Source: JAVVEH01 sp032251435
GTDB lineage: Bacteria > Verrucomicrobiota > Lentisphaeria > Oligosphaerales > MVZH01
Assembly: GCA_032251435.1 (NCBI GenBank)
Contig: JAVVEH010000004.1
Coordinates: forward strand, 62,001 to 126,000
Reading direction: 5' to 3'
DNA length: 64,000 nt
The notes beneath the pieces were generated by a model. That model was given only the letters and a program-made list of their open reading frames with translations. It was not told the DNA's origin and did no database searches. The position numbers and the translations under genes are program-made. The first letter of the stretch is position 1. Each line of letters begins with the position of its first letter. Shown piece by piece: positions 44,001 to 52,038 of the stretch.

Positions 44001-44376
44001 GATGCCGCATTTTACACGACAACTTGGCTTCCCGCATAAACCGTTCGGCGAATTGCGGATCACGGTCGGAGACATGCGGCGGCAGGATTTTAACCGCGAC
44101 GTGCAAATCAAGCGTCAAATGTGTGGCCAGATAAACCGCGCCCATCCCCCCCCGCCCGATTTCCTTTTCAATCAAACACTTGCCAAGCCGTTGTCCGCGC
44201 TTCAATCCGGAAAAATGTTTGGCGTTTCCCCCCGCCGCGGTCACCATCGTCACGATGTCCTCATCGGCGCTCCCCCCCGCCTCCGGGACCATCGTCATCG
44301 CCGTTTCCAGCGACTGTCTCTCCGCATCGGAAATATCCTGGCCCGCAAGTGGATTGTCACGTGTGTCGTTCGACAT
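41083..44376 (-). CDS. Tandem Ser/Thr kinase with C-terminal FGE-sulfatase domain
   Basis: This 1097-aa membrane protein has two protein kinase domains. Kinase 1 (about 68-330) has IGRGGMGAVY, VAVK, HRDIKPEN, DLG and GTPAYIAPEQ. Kinase 2 (about 365-640) has LGQGGFGAVF, VAIK, HRDVKPSN, DFG and GTRAYMAPEQ. A membrane helix (about 670-692, AAAAVFLIFLCLAALI), a Pro-rich region and an extracytoplasmic FGE-sulfatase/SUMF1 domain (about 860-1090) follow. That domain shows GTFKMGD, YEVTQKEW, RLPTEAEWEFAARGG and GNLWEWCHDW. Both kinases keep their catalytic residues. ATG 44376 follows GGAGA. The FGE-like domain probably serves as an external sensor. Confidence 0.93.
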   Translation of the reverse strand: MSNDTRDNPLAGQDISDAERQSLETAMTMVPEAGGSADEDIVTMVTAAGGNAKHFSGLKRGQRLGKCLIEKEIGRGGMGAVYLATHLTLDLHVAVKILPPHVSDRDPQFAERFMREAKLSCKMRHPNVIQVMDAEQDESTGICYIVMEYVDGGTVKDLIKQGAMAERRAVDIALGVAQALTAAQEFNVVHRDIKPENIMLNHRGQVKLADLGIAKERAAQGTGLTVSHIMMGTPAYIAPEQASDAKAVDARADIYSLGATLYHMLTGTVPFSGKSVFAVLNKMATAPAPNVLKRRPELLPELAGLVARMMDKNPANRPQNAGELVQQLQLIQSKLTLRDANRAGEPEGAPGADELLEGHIDRYALRKKLGQGGFGAVFQARDTEAKVDVAIKALPGKLSATAEEMEEIRNNFALVEKLSHPNIAALKYLHKVKEIDAGAASELQMTTGDYIVVMEYVRGKTLSALRKSNPDQKIPVDEAFDIARQVAEALDYSHSQKILHRDVKPSNVMVLEEPQERMATGKDSRQTRSKMRVKVLDFGLAAQIHSSMSQLTHQDRDTSGTRAYMAPEQWAGRRQASYTDQYALAVMVYELISGRVPFQSAFDRGDVLVMMSVVGAQKPEPLTELNKRQNAILQRALSKDPEKRFTTCVEFVDTLRAAGVGGKRAVFTWSRIAAAAAAVFLIFLCLAALIKKENRDPYFSEMPSPEDTPADIGAAVAPPSANGALRFPPGPVDVTPPPVVVDQAVEPSGVVNETLRPNLVKPVTPVPVEPIGDVKPVYTGGSLSSVTAVPFPGKSSSEIPYERLNPVAGMKLMGLERQLVRARRSDAVMLNEQIKTLVASTDWLPETMVATVPGIGMRMALVKQGTFKMGDAAGESDERPVRDVTISKPFWIGVYEVTQKEWSTLMSKNPSRFKHEENPVETVSYAAAAAFCEKLTERERAAGRLTAGYEYRLPTEAEWEFAARGGVKSQSAAYSGMDSVAIEKVSREDRMYKRSAARAKGPAYKGGRFSPNELGVYDMSGNLWEWCHDWYDTGFYARAPRTDPYCAKNTKARSVRGGAYSERILHWRNAARWSYPAAKAHSTISFRVVYGPVIHAH

Positions 44377-44444
44377 CTTTGTTCTCCGTGAACATGATTG
44401 TTTCAAGACGGCCGCCAGGCTGTCAGCGCCACTTCAGTCGCATA

Positions 44445-44472
44445 AATATAGAGGGTTCCCGCCGTGTTGCAA
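44445..44472 (-). promoter_or_regulatory. Candidate promoter for the tandem kinase gene
   Basis: On the minus strand TTGCAA (44467-44472), a 16-base spacer and TATATT (44445-44450) lie about 70 bases before the start. Confidence 0.5.
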
Positions 44473-44540
44473 GACCCCCGAAAACAAATGCGGCGTCGCG
44501 GAATTAACGTCCTGCGGCGCTGGAAGTTTTCCTGTTTTTC

Positions 44541-44569
44541 TTGACATCTTCACATCGTCTGACTATACT
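44541..44569 (+). promoter_or_regulatory. Strong sigma-70-like promoter for the small membrane protein
   Basis: A perfect TTGACA (44541-44546), a 17-base spacer and TATACT (44564-44569) lie 49 bases before the start codon at 44619. It diverges from the kinase promoter. Confidence 0.75.
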
Positions 44570-44618
44570 CCTTTCGTCGCTCGGGAAAGCAATTCCCGTC
44601 TCTTAAAGGAATACAAAG

Positions 44619-44960
44619 ATGAACAACGGTGCCATGTGGGGGTTGATTGGCGGGATCGCCGGCGGTGTCCTTGGTCTCGCCGGGGGGATAATCGGGACGT
44701 ATTTCAGCATCAAGAACACCAACGGGCCGCTGGAGCGTTCTTTCATGATCAAATTGGCAGTCGTGTGTTGGATTGGGATTTTGATTTTCTTCGGATTGCT
44801 TCTCGGTTTACCCAGTCCGTACCGGTACCTCATGTGGATTCCATACAGCGTTTTCCTTCCTCTCGTAATCATCTTCGGAAACCGGAAACAACAGGTGATC
44901 AAGCGCCAAGAATCGGGGAGTGACACACCGGAGGGCAGCGCGCCAAAACCCTCAAAGTGA
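44619..44960 (+). CDS. Small multi-helix membrane protein, unknown function
   Basis: The 113-aa product has three likely helices: a glycine-rich one (GLIGGIAGGVLGLAGGIIGTYF), FMIKLAVVCWIGILIFFGLLLGL, and YLMWIPYSVFLPLVIIFG. A polar tail follows. AAAGGA lies 8 bases before ATG 44619, and a strong promoter precedes it. It is monocistronic and ends before an inverted repeat. I recognise no named family. Confidence 0.75.
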   Translation: MNNGAMWGLIGGIAGGVLGLAGGIIGTYFSIKNTNGPLERSFMIKLAVVCWIGILIFFGLLLGLPSPYRYLMWIPYSVFLPLVIIFGNRKQQVIKRQESGSDTPEGSAPKPSK

Positions 44961-45041
44961 GTGGTCTCGCCGGGTTTCGAATCAAGTCCCAATGGATTTT
45001 CGGTTCTGGTCGGTTCTGGAAAAAGTTCTGGACAGGGTTGG

Positions 45042-45107
45042 ACTAGCGAAGCTCCGCCCCAAACCGACGAGCGAGGCTGTACGTACTGAGGGCGGAGCTT
45101 CGCTAGT
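45042..45107. repeat. Perfect 18-bp inverted repeat (hairpin element)
   Basis: ACTAGCGAAGCTCCGCCC (45042-45059) and its exact reverse complement (45090-45107) flank a 30-base interior containing GCGAGGCTGTACGTACTGA. It lies between the convergent small membrane protein and response regulator genes. It may be a MITE or REP-type element, or a bidirectional terminator; it has no T-tract of the usual kind. Confidence 0.8.
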
Positions 45108-45158
45108 GATACATTTTACAGATTTCCGGAAAGAGCCCGGTATTTATCACCCGCCGCG

Positions 45159-45866
45159 CTATCCGCGCTCAAATTTATAGCCGATCCCGTAGACGGTCTT
45201 AATATGCCGGGGGGAACGGGTGTCGGCTTCGATTTTCTTGCGCAAATTGGCGATCGTCTGATCCAGCGTCCGGGTCGCCCCGTGATAGCCGGGTCCCCAG
45301 ACGAAGGTCATCAAGTCCCGCCGCTTAACCACGCATCCCTCCCGGGATAAGAAAAAAGACAATATCTCCACTTCCTTCCGGGTCACTTCAAAGATCTGTC
45401 CGGCCTTGTTTCCGGTCATTTTATCCATGTCTATCACCACATCGCCAAACGTGATCGTCATCTGTTTCTCCAACGCCGGTGGTTCCTTGTCATGGTTTAT
45501 CCGGCGCAGGGCCGCTTTGATCCGGGCGTTGAGTTCACGTAGACTGAAGGGTTTGCATACATAATCATCCGCGCCCAGTTCCAGCCCGAGAACCTTGTCA
45601 ATTTCCTCACTTTTCGCCGTCAACATAATGACCGGTGTGTCGGCATCCCGCCGCCGGATTTCCCGGCAGATATCATAGCCATTTTTCACCGGCATCATGA
45701 TATCCAGCAGCAACACGTCCGGTCGCCATTCGTGGTAGTATCTCAGCGCTTCACCCCCGTCTTTCGCCGCGCTCACCGCATAGCCTTCCAGCTCCAAAGC
45801 GTCCACTAACCCGTCACGGATGTTTTTCTCGTCCTCGGCGATCAAAATTTTCCATTGTCTAGTCAT
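45159..45866 (-). CDS. OmpR-type response regulator
   Basis: The 235-aa transcription factor has a receiver domain (about 1-120: ILIAEDEKNIRDG, acceptor Asp in VLLLDIMMPVKNG, PVIMLTAKSEE, YVCKPFSLREL). A winged-helix DNA-binding domain follows (VTRKEVEILSFFLSREGCVVKRRDLMTFVWG ... VDQ-like LDQTIANLRKKIE, IKTVYGIGYKF). It overlaps the sensor kinase gene by 8 bases and ends a seven-gene minus-strand cluster. It likely controls envelope genes, possibly this cluster itself. Confidence 0.95.
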   Translation of the reverse strand: MTRQWKILIAEDEKNIRDGLVDALELEGYAVSAAKDGGEALRYYHEWRPDVLLLDIMMPVKNGYDICREIRRRDADTPVIMLTAKSEEIDKVLGLELGADDYVCKPFSLRELNARIKAALRRINHDKEPPALEKQMTITFGDVVIDMDKMTGNKAGQIFEVTRKEVEILSFFLSREGCVVKRRDLMTFVWGPGYHGATRTLDQTIANLRKKIEADTRSPRHIKTVYGIGYKFERG

Positions 45867-47610
45867 GACTGGGCGCCTCCAAACCGTTGGCGGGCTGGGT
45901 TAAAGTAATCGAAAAGACCGCTCCTCCTCCGGGATTGGGGGCGAAACGCACGTCACCGCCCTGATCCCGCATGAGCTTCCGGGAGATGGTCAGCCCCAAC
46001 CCGCTGCCACTGGTGGCGGCGGTCAAGTCATTATCCACCCGGTAGAATTTCCTGAACAACTTGCGGCGGGCGCGGGGGGGGACCCCGGGACCATTGTCGG
46101 CGATGTCAATGGCCACCCGGCGGGCATCCAGGGATGTCACACTCACCCGCACCCTGTCCGCTCCCTTGGCGTATTTCACCGCGTTGGACACCACGTTTTG
46201 AATCACCTGCACCAGCGAATCCCGGTCGATCAGCACACAGACATCCGTATCCGGCACATCAAGCTCAACCCTCAAGCCCGCGTCCGCCAGTAAATGGTCA
46301 CATGCCTTCATGGTCTCCACCACCACCTCGCTCACCTCCACCGGCCGGGGATGATACTGTTTCTCCGCGGCTTCCATTTTGTTAAAATCCAAAATATTGG
46401 CGATCAGCCGGGTCAGACGTTCACTTTCGGACACAATCACTTTCAGGTAATGATCCCGTTTTGACACGGGCAGCCGGTCAAGATTTTCCCGCAACATTTC
46501 CGAATACATGCGGATGCTGGTCAAGGGTGTTTTCAACTCATGGGAGACATTGGCGACAAAGCTCGTCTTTTTGCCCGCCAGAATCATTTCCCGATTGACA
46601 AAATAGAAGGCGACACCGGCGCTGGTCAAAACCACAAGCAGCAACGAGGCGACCAGGAGAATATTAGCCATGGCCAAACTGTTGCCCCGTTGATGAACCG
46701 CCGGATTCAGAAATCCACGCAATTGGAATCCAGGCAGACTGTCGCGGGAAATCTCCACGGTCACCGCCGCCGTCTCCGCATTGTTCAATCGATAACCCGA
46801 CCCGGTCATGACCTTTGAATTGCCATCGGTCAATTGAATGTGGAAAAAACCGTCGCCCGGAACTGAGATCAGGGGAATGAGGCGGGCGATGACGGCCGCC
46901 GATTCGATCCGGGCGCCCGCGATCATCCCGGTGTCTTCCCGCTTGATCCACACCAAAGGCATAAACTGATTTTGGTTCACCCAGGGAATCCAGCCCGCTG
47001 ACCGACCCCGTGACAACAGTTCAAACTGACTGCCCGCCGACTCTTCATAGATGGTAAGATTCATCCCTTGCCGGGCGGTGAAAGGGTTCCGCGCATCCGC
47101 GGCTTGAACCATTTGGACTGTTTGGGCCGCCTGGGCTATTTGGGTCGTTTGGACATCGTTTTCGCCAGGGACGAAACGCTGAACGGAGGAGGTGTCGTTC
47201 CGCGGGGACGGGTTCATCAGCCCGAGAGTGTTCTCGGCGCCCGCGGCCAGGTTTGTCCGCTCAAAAAACAGGGTGTGGTAATGTGTGAAAAAGTCACTGT
47301 CGACATCCGGATAGACCGGAGCATAGCCGCTGTCGAGGAAAAAGACATCGCGAATGAACGGCGACCGCCGTTCCAGGCCCAAGATGTCCTCGGCGGTGGG
47401 CCGCGCGTCCCGCAACAGGTCTTCGGTGTCCCGTTGAACAGCCCGCGCGACATCCGCGCACCTGCCGGCCAGCTCCACGCACCGGCCATCCAGCAGATCA
47501 CGCAAACCGGCGGCGTGACGATCCGACTCTTTTCGCGCCAAGCGGAAAGCCGCGGCGGCCAAAGCCACCGCGGCCAACACCATAATCAAAGCTGCCAGTT
47601 TAAGTTTCAC
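45859..47610 (-). CDS. Membrane sensor histidine kinase
   Basis: The 583-aa kinase starts at GTG 47610 with a membrane helix (LAALIMVLAAVALAAAAF). A large extracytoplasmic sensor of about 300 residues follows, then a second helix (ILLVASLLLVVLTSAGVAFYFV) and HisKA with the phospho-His in FVANVSHELKTPLTSI. HATPase motifs are NVVSNAVKYAKG, DNGPGVPP, GSGLGLTI and GGGAVFSITL. No HAMP domain is obvious. The sensor contains a repetitive Gln/Ala/Val stretch (QTTQIAQAAQTVQMVQAAD) near residue 155. It lies 5 bases after the DUF4139 gene and partners with the regulator overlapping its end. Confidence 0.93.
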   Translation of the reverse strand: MKLKLAALIMVLAAVALAAAAFRLARKESDRHAAGLRDLLDGRCVELAGRCADVARAVQRDTEDLLRDARPTAEDILGLERRSPFIRDVFFLDSGYAPVYPDVDSDFFTHYHTLFFERTNLAAGAENTLGLMNPSPRNDTSSVQRFVPGENDVQTTQIAQAAQTVQMVQAADARNPFTARQGMNLTIYEESAGSQFELLSRGRSAGWIPWVNQNQFMPLVWIKREDTGMIAGARIESAAVIARLIPLISVPGDGFFHIQLTDGNSKVMTGSGYRLNNAETAAVTVEISRDSLPGFQLRGFLNPAVHQRGNSLAMANILLVASLLLVVLTSAGVAFYFVNREMILAGKKTSFVANVSHELKTPLTSIRMYSEMLRENLDRLPVSKRDHYLKVIVSESERLTRLIANILDFNKMEAAEKQYHPRPVEVSEVVVETMKACDHLLADAGLRVELDVPDTDVCVLIDRDSLVQVIQNVVSNAVKYAKGADRVRVSVTSLDARRVAIDIADNGPGVPPRARRKLFRKFYRVDNDLTAATSGSGLGLTISRKLMRDQGGDVRFAPNPGGGAVFSITLTQPANGLEAPSHD

Positions 47611-47615
47611 GACGA

Positions 47616-49253
47616 TCAGTAATCAACCAACACTTCATACGAATAATCTATTTCTTTTTCTTTTCCCGGTTCCAGCGTTAATTCCCAAACCAGATCATTC
47701 CGCTGATTGACAGAATATACCCCCTCTTCACGCAACTGACACGTCGGATTGTCATCGGCGGCCAAAAGCTCACCGGAAAACCGCCGTTTAATCATCACCT
47801 TCACCGGGGTTTTCCGGTAATTTTTCAACACCAGTTTCGCCGCCACTTTTGACTTTTGAAAACGGCGGCCGAAAATCACCAGTTTTTCCCGTTCACCGGG
47901 CAATTCATTCTCCGTTGAGCGGGTACTGACACTCAAGGCTTTACTGGTATTTAGAAGGGTTTCCTCACCGGGATTCACCCAATAACTGATTGTCTCACCA
48001 ATGAATTTTCCTTCCCGGACAAACGCGGCCGCCGCGGTGGTCATCGGAAAATCAAACGGATTTTTGAAGCGGATAGCGTCCCAGATGTTGTTTTGATATT
48101 TATCGGGATTATTCCGGCGCTCGTAGTCTTCGATGTAACGCCCGTTCGCCTGCCGGTTGTCGGGAATATCCCATACCACGATTTTCTCGTAGGGAGCGCC
48201 CGCCGTAGCCACATTAAACGCCACCGCGTCCCCGTTTTTCATGGTTTTATCGCCAATATCATTGTAAAACACGTCCACGCCGTCACTCATGGATTCGGGC
48301 ATGCCCGCGGCTGACGCGGACGCTGGAGCGCTATTGAACATGACCGCTTGCTGGCTCATCACATTGCTGCTGACGCCCCCCCTCTGGTTCGGCTGTTGGT
48401 TCAACTGTTGAAAAAATTGGCTCCAGCTGGTATTCAATGACAATGGAGAAGTCACGTGCCCGAACGTCACATGAGGGAATCCGGAAATCAGTTGCAACTT
48501 CACATTCTCAAAATCCATCAACTCATTTTTCACCACAGCTTTCTGCGTCAGAGTCAACTTCCCTTCCACGGATAAATCGACCGTGTATCCCGCCGCCCAG
48601 GAAATCCCTTGCGTGAGATAGCTGATTTGAACCGTTCCTCCCCGTTTTTTCACCTGTTTCACCTCGACGATCAGCACGGGTTTCTCCCGCAGGCGTTTGG
48701 TGTGACAATCATCAGCGGTAATGGAGGCGATTTCTCCCCGGTTTAAGAGGGTGACACCCGTATGCGTCCGCAATCGGATAAATTGCCCGGAAGGCGGGAG
48801 TTGTGAATTGCCCTGGGGTTGCCAGCCGTAGTGTCCGTAAGGATTCGGATTATAATTCCGATTCCAATTGATCGTTTTATCTTGCTCGTCCTTCAACCAA
48901 ACCCCCTTGACGGGCGCTTGAAATTTCTCTCCTTTCAACTGCACCGTCACCAGTTTGCCGGCGAAAAAATCATCCGGGGTCCCGTCGGTGGTGATATCCT
49001 CTTCCAGATCCATTTTCGTCACCCGGGCGACCACATCCGCATCGCTCTCAATCCAGAATGTCCCGTAAACGGGCTGGGGGACATCTTTTATGATGTATGT
49101 TCCGGGCTTGTCAACAGTCACCTGCCGTCTGACATACGCCAATCCATTTTTAAACAAGCCAATCGACTCAACCGAACTGTCGGTGAAAACCGGTTCCGCG
49201 GCCATGACCGATGACAAGCAAGCTAAAAACAATCCAACAATCGCGTGTTTCAT
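47616..49253 (-). CDS. Secreted DUF4139-domain protein
   Basis: The 545-aa product has a signal peptide (IVGLFLACLSSVMAA) and an N-terminal beta domain (IGLFKNGLAYVRRQVTVDKPGTYII). The C-terminal DUF4139 pattern follows: ISYLTQGISWAAGYTVDL, LTLTQKAVVKNELMDFENVKLQLISG ... IRFKNPFDFPMTTAAAAFV ... VLKNYRKTPVKVMIKRR ... DLVWELTLEPGKEKEIDYSYEV. The family is extracytoplasmic and related to MuiA-type mucoidy inhibitors; its biochemistry is unknown. ATG 49253 follows GGAG by 7 bases. It directly precedes the sensor kinase gene. Confidence 0.85.
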   Translation of the reverse strand: MKHAIVGLFLACLSSVMAAEPVFTDSSVESIGLFKNGLAYVRRQVTVDKPGTYIIKDVPQPVYGTFWIESDADVVARVTKMDLEEDITTDGTPDDFFAGKLVTVQLKGEKFQAPVKGVWLKDEQDKTINWNRNYNPNPYGHYGWQPQGNSQLPPSGQFIRLRTHTGVTLLNRGEIASITADDCHTKRLREKPVLIVEVKQVKKRGGTVQISYLTQGISWAAGYTVDLSVEGKLTLTQKAVVKNELMDFENVKLQLISGFPHVTFGHVTSPLSLNTSWSQFFQQLNQQPNQRGGVSSNVMSQQAVMFNSAPASASAAGMPESMSDGVDVFYNDIGDKTMKNGDAVAFNVATAGAPYEKIVVWDIPDNRQANGRYIEDYERRNNPDKYQNNIWDAIRFKNPFDFPMTTAAAAFVREGKFIGETISYWVNPGEETLLNTSKALSVSTRSTENELPGEREKLVIFGRRFQKSKVAAKLVLKNYRKTPVKVMIKRRFSGELLAADDNPTCQLREEGVYSVNQRNDLVWELTLEPGKEKEIDYSYEVLVDY

Positions 49254-49269
49254 ATCCAATCTCCGTTAA

Positions 49270-49400
49270 TTATTTCATTTGCGTTTTAATCACTTCAACA
49301 ACCTTCGGGTCAAAGCCATCGCGCTGTGGCCTTCGATCGCCGGTTTGGTCGCATGAGATTTTCTTGTTCTTGTCATCCGCGGTATTCGCATATGACCGTC
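49270..49400 (-). pseudogene. Vestigial 3' end of a duplicated VWA-protein gene
   Basis: The frame ending at 49270 reads DGFDPKVVEVIKTQMK. The VWA protein gene ending at 50924 finishes DSFDLKVVEVIKAQMK. The DNA is near-identical for about 50 bases from each stop codon (49270 and 50924), and a weaker match continues (DDKNKKIS versus KENKRLA). The rest of the copy is gone, so this is a decayed duplicate flanking the unknown gene at 49454-50914. Confidence 0.7.
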
Positions 49401-49453
49401 TTCTGCGGCGGCACCTTTTACCGGCCGTTTTCATTGACTGCTTACCTCTTTCT

Positions 49454-50914
49454 TTAAAAGGCTGAGATCTCTGTTTCATGTTCTATCTTTACCGATGATT
49501 CAAAGTTTGGGCGATGCTTCAAAATTATCATACGTTTAAATATGTCAGATAGTTGCTTTTTCTGCTTGGTTCTGGTGTTGTAAGTGGTGCCAGACAAGGC
49601 TATCTGGTCATTCTTCAATACCTTCCATGTCCCTTCAATTGAAAAACCATATGAGGACGTCATGGAGTATGCTTTGAATGTGCCATTAGAAAGGAACTCC
49701 CAAGTCATTTCGGGACGGGCATCGATCTCAAGGAATTTTGAATATTTCTTTATAAATGTTTTCGGTGAATCAGGTGGTTCGGAGAGGGAATACTTTGACA
49801 AAAGTTCTCCAGATGGATCGAGAACCTTCCATCCAGTGAGTTTGCTTGGCCCCTTGTCCCGGAGCTCCTGAGACTGGTGCCGAAAGTCAAGGAGGAGTTG
49901 GGACTTGTCAGACAGGATCGCACCTGCGCCCCATGCCATACTGCCTCCCGTCACGCCTGACGGATGGATGCCATGTTTACCAATGACTTCCAGCGCGTCA
50001 TCGTGGGACATACCAACATGGAGGCTGTCAACCGCATGTACGGCGTCATCCAGCGTGGCGTTCTTCGGGTTCGTCAGACTGTCAGGGGGTGGAGACAACG
50101 GGACCAATCCTTCGCCGGACCAAGCGGTCATAACGGGATCCGGGATGACGATTAAAAGACGGTCCCGGCTGACCCATACAGACGGCCTGAGGCCTGAAGC
50201 GTCATCCGTCTCGGGCCAGTAGTTCACATGCAACACATCCCCATGCTCCTCATTGACCATAACCGGTGTCTTGAAGACCTTGCGAACCGTCCGTCCATCG
50301 CCTTCGTTCACAGGAATGGTCCGTGGTTGCTTCAGAGGCGTGAGGGAAAGCTTAACCCGCTCGCTAACCAATGAATCAAGCAGATTCCGCGCGGACGGAA
50401 GTGTTCCAGCAAAATCAAACTGCTCGCCGGGCCTTGGCAGAACTAAAAACAAACACTTCCCTTTGCGGAAATCTCTTCGCCCGAAAAAGCTGAGCCCGTC
50501 GTGTTCCCATTCAACGTACACACCGCGCTTATCTTCCTCAGCTTCTTTCGACTCTTTCCCGGTTCGCCAGTTCTGAAGCCGGAAGGTCTTCAGATCCTCT
50601 TCCCCGTTCCATTGAAATGTGAGGCGACAGATCGCCAGAAGCCAATCCTCTTGCCCTTGCCATTCTATTGTGACCTCTGGCGTCAGTGCCTCTTCGTTAA
50701 CAAGGAAAGGCTCCAACTTCAGAACATTCCGGGGCGGCCATGCGGCCTCTTCGGGGAATGTGTTGCCGCCGATGGGGTATCCGAGTTTTCCCATAGTAAC
50801 AGGAGTGCCGCGGAATTCGCGCTGTGGTTTGTCCGCGGGCGCCTGTTCCCCCGACGCCGCGACACCCATTGCCGCGATCATCAGAGCAACACTGATTGTA
50901 ATCCCTCGTTTCAT
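49454..50914 (-). CDS. Secreted protein of unknown function in the VWA/DUF4139 cluster
   Basis: The 486-aa product has a signal peptide (ITISVALMIAAMGVAASG) and an N-terminal beta-rich domain (about 60-290). A short BamE/SmpA-like motif follows (VDSLHVGMSHDDALEVIGKHG, about 310-330), then a C-terminal lipocalin-like strand set (MTWEFLSNGTFKAY, FSIEGTWKVLKNDQIALSG). I recognise no full-length family. It starts 9 bases after the VWA gene but is flanked by duplicated VWA 3' ends, so it may have been inserted into the cluster. Confidence 0.7.
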   Translation of the reverse strand: MKRGITISVALMIAAMGVAASGEQAPADKPQREFRGTPVTMGKLGYPIGGNTFPEEAAWPPRNVLKLEPFLVNEEALTPEVTIEWQGQEDWLLAICRLTFQWNGEEDLKTFRLQNWRTGKESKEAEEDKRGVYVEWEHDGLSFFGRRDFRKGKCLFLVLPRPGEQFDFAGTLPSARNLLDSLVSERVKLSLTPLKQPRTIPVNEGDGRTVRKVFKTPVMVNEEHGDVLHVNYWPETDDASGLRPSVWVSRDRLLIVIPDPVMTAWSGEGLVPLSPPPDSLTNPKNATLDDAVHAVDSLHVGMSHDDALEVIGKHGIHPSGVTGGSMAWGAGAILSDKSQLLLDFRHQSQELRDKGPSKLTGWKVLDPSGELLSKYSLSEPPDSPKTFIKKYSKFLEIDARPEMTWEFLSNGTFKAYSMTSSYGFSIEGTWKVLKNDQIALSGTTYNTRTKQKKQLSDIFKRMIILKHRPNFESSVKIEHETEISAF

Positions 50915-50923
50915 ATCAGGCGA

Positions 50924-52030
50924 TTATTTCATTTGCGCTTTAATGACTTCGACAACCTTCAGGTCAAAGCTGTCGCCTTTGCCCGTCGCCGCCAACCGCT
51001 TATTTTCCTTCGCGATGTAGGCGTCCCGCTGCCGAACCAGTTTCATCATCTTCTCATTGGCGGCCGTTCGTTTTTCCGCTTGATCAGCCACATATTTTTT
51101 CCGCTCATCAGCGGTCATTTCCCGCATATTCTCCGGCAACTCTTCTTCCTTCAACTTCTCAAGATCCACCTCTTTTTCCAAGAGGTCGTTCACCAGGTCT
51201 CCCCTGCCCTGCACAACCTTCCCCCCGTCCTTGGAGTTATACGCGGCCCGGTCCGCCATCGCTGATGAACTGGCCTCCCGCATTAAGGACAATTTCCCCG
51301 CCACCGCGCGTTGTTGCTTCTCTGAACCGTAGCTGATCAACGTGCCATTGAGCACCACGTTGACTTGTGATATCTCCTCATCGTAGGGGGTCGCGATCGC
51401 CTGCATGGCCCCATCTTGAGCCAAGGCGATATATTCCCCTTCCGCTTTGCGGGCGATATCCTGCCAAATCGGCGTCGTTTGACCGTCCGAACCACATTGG
51501 ATGGTGTTGATTTTCATATCCTTGGTCACCGCCAGCTTGCAGGTCTCCGGATATTTCACATCATCGTCATAGTCCATATGCGGCGGGCAATCCCCCACCA
51601 GGAAAATGATCTTGGTCACTTGCGCGCCATCACTCCAGGATAATTGAGTGACGGCCTCGTTCAAACCTTGGTTCACGCTTTCCGGGGTGTCTCCTCCGCC
51701 TTGGGCTTGAAAGCCCTGCAGGTTGCCGTAAACCTCGTCCAGGTCATCTGTCAAGTCAAACCGTTTCGTCACATAGGCGTCTCCACGGTCCCGGTAACTA
51801 ACCAATCCCACTTTCAAAGCCGGCGCGGGTTCCACGCTGGCGATGGTGTTGGCGATGGACCAAATTTTCCGCTTCGCTCCTTCAATCAACCCGCTCATAC
51901 TGCCGGTGGAGTCGAGCACAAACACCACTTCCACCCGCCGTTCCGGAGCGATCGTTCGCACCGCTTCCCCGCCTTGAGCGCCCAAGGTCACCGCTGCGAG
52001 CCCACATGTCAATACTGTTGAGATTTTCAT
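50924..52030 (-). CDS. Secreted VWA-domain protein
   Basis: The 368-aa product has a signal peptide (ISTVLTCGLAAVTLGAQG) and a von Willebrand factor A domain (about 30-235). Its metal-ion site is VEVVFVLDSTGSMSG, then GGGDTPESV and IIFLVGDCPPHMDY. The C-terminal 110 residues are charged and helical. Three ATGs follow GTGAGG; the third (52030) has the best spacing. It belongs to a cluster of envelope proteins, and VWA domains usually mediate metal-dependent protein contacts. Its 3' end is duplicated at 49270. Confidence 0.88.
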   Translation of the reverse strand: MKISTVLTCGLAAVTLGAQGGEAVRTIAPERRVEVVFVLDSTGSMSGLIEGAKRKIWSIANTIASVEPAPALKVGLVSYRDRGDAYVTKRFDLTDDLDEVYGNLQGFQAQGGGDTPESVNQGLNEAVTQLSWSDGAQVTKIIFLVGDCPPHMDYDDDVKYPETCKLAVTKDMKINTIQCGSDGQTTPIWQDIARKAEGEYIALAQDGAMQAIATPYDEEISQVNVVLNGTLISYGSEKQQRAVAGKLSLMREASSSAMADRAAYNSKDGGKVVQGRGDLVNDLLEKEVDLEKLKEEELPENMREMTADERKKYVADQAEKRTAANEKMMKLVRQRDAYIAKENKRLAATGKGDSFDLKVVEVIKAQMK

Positions 52031-52038
52031 CATCATCC

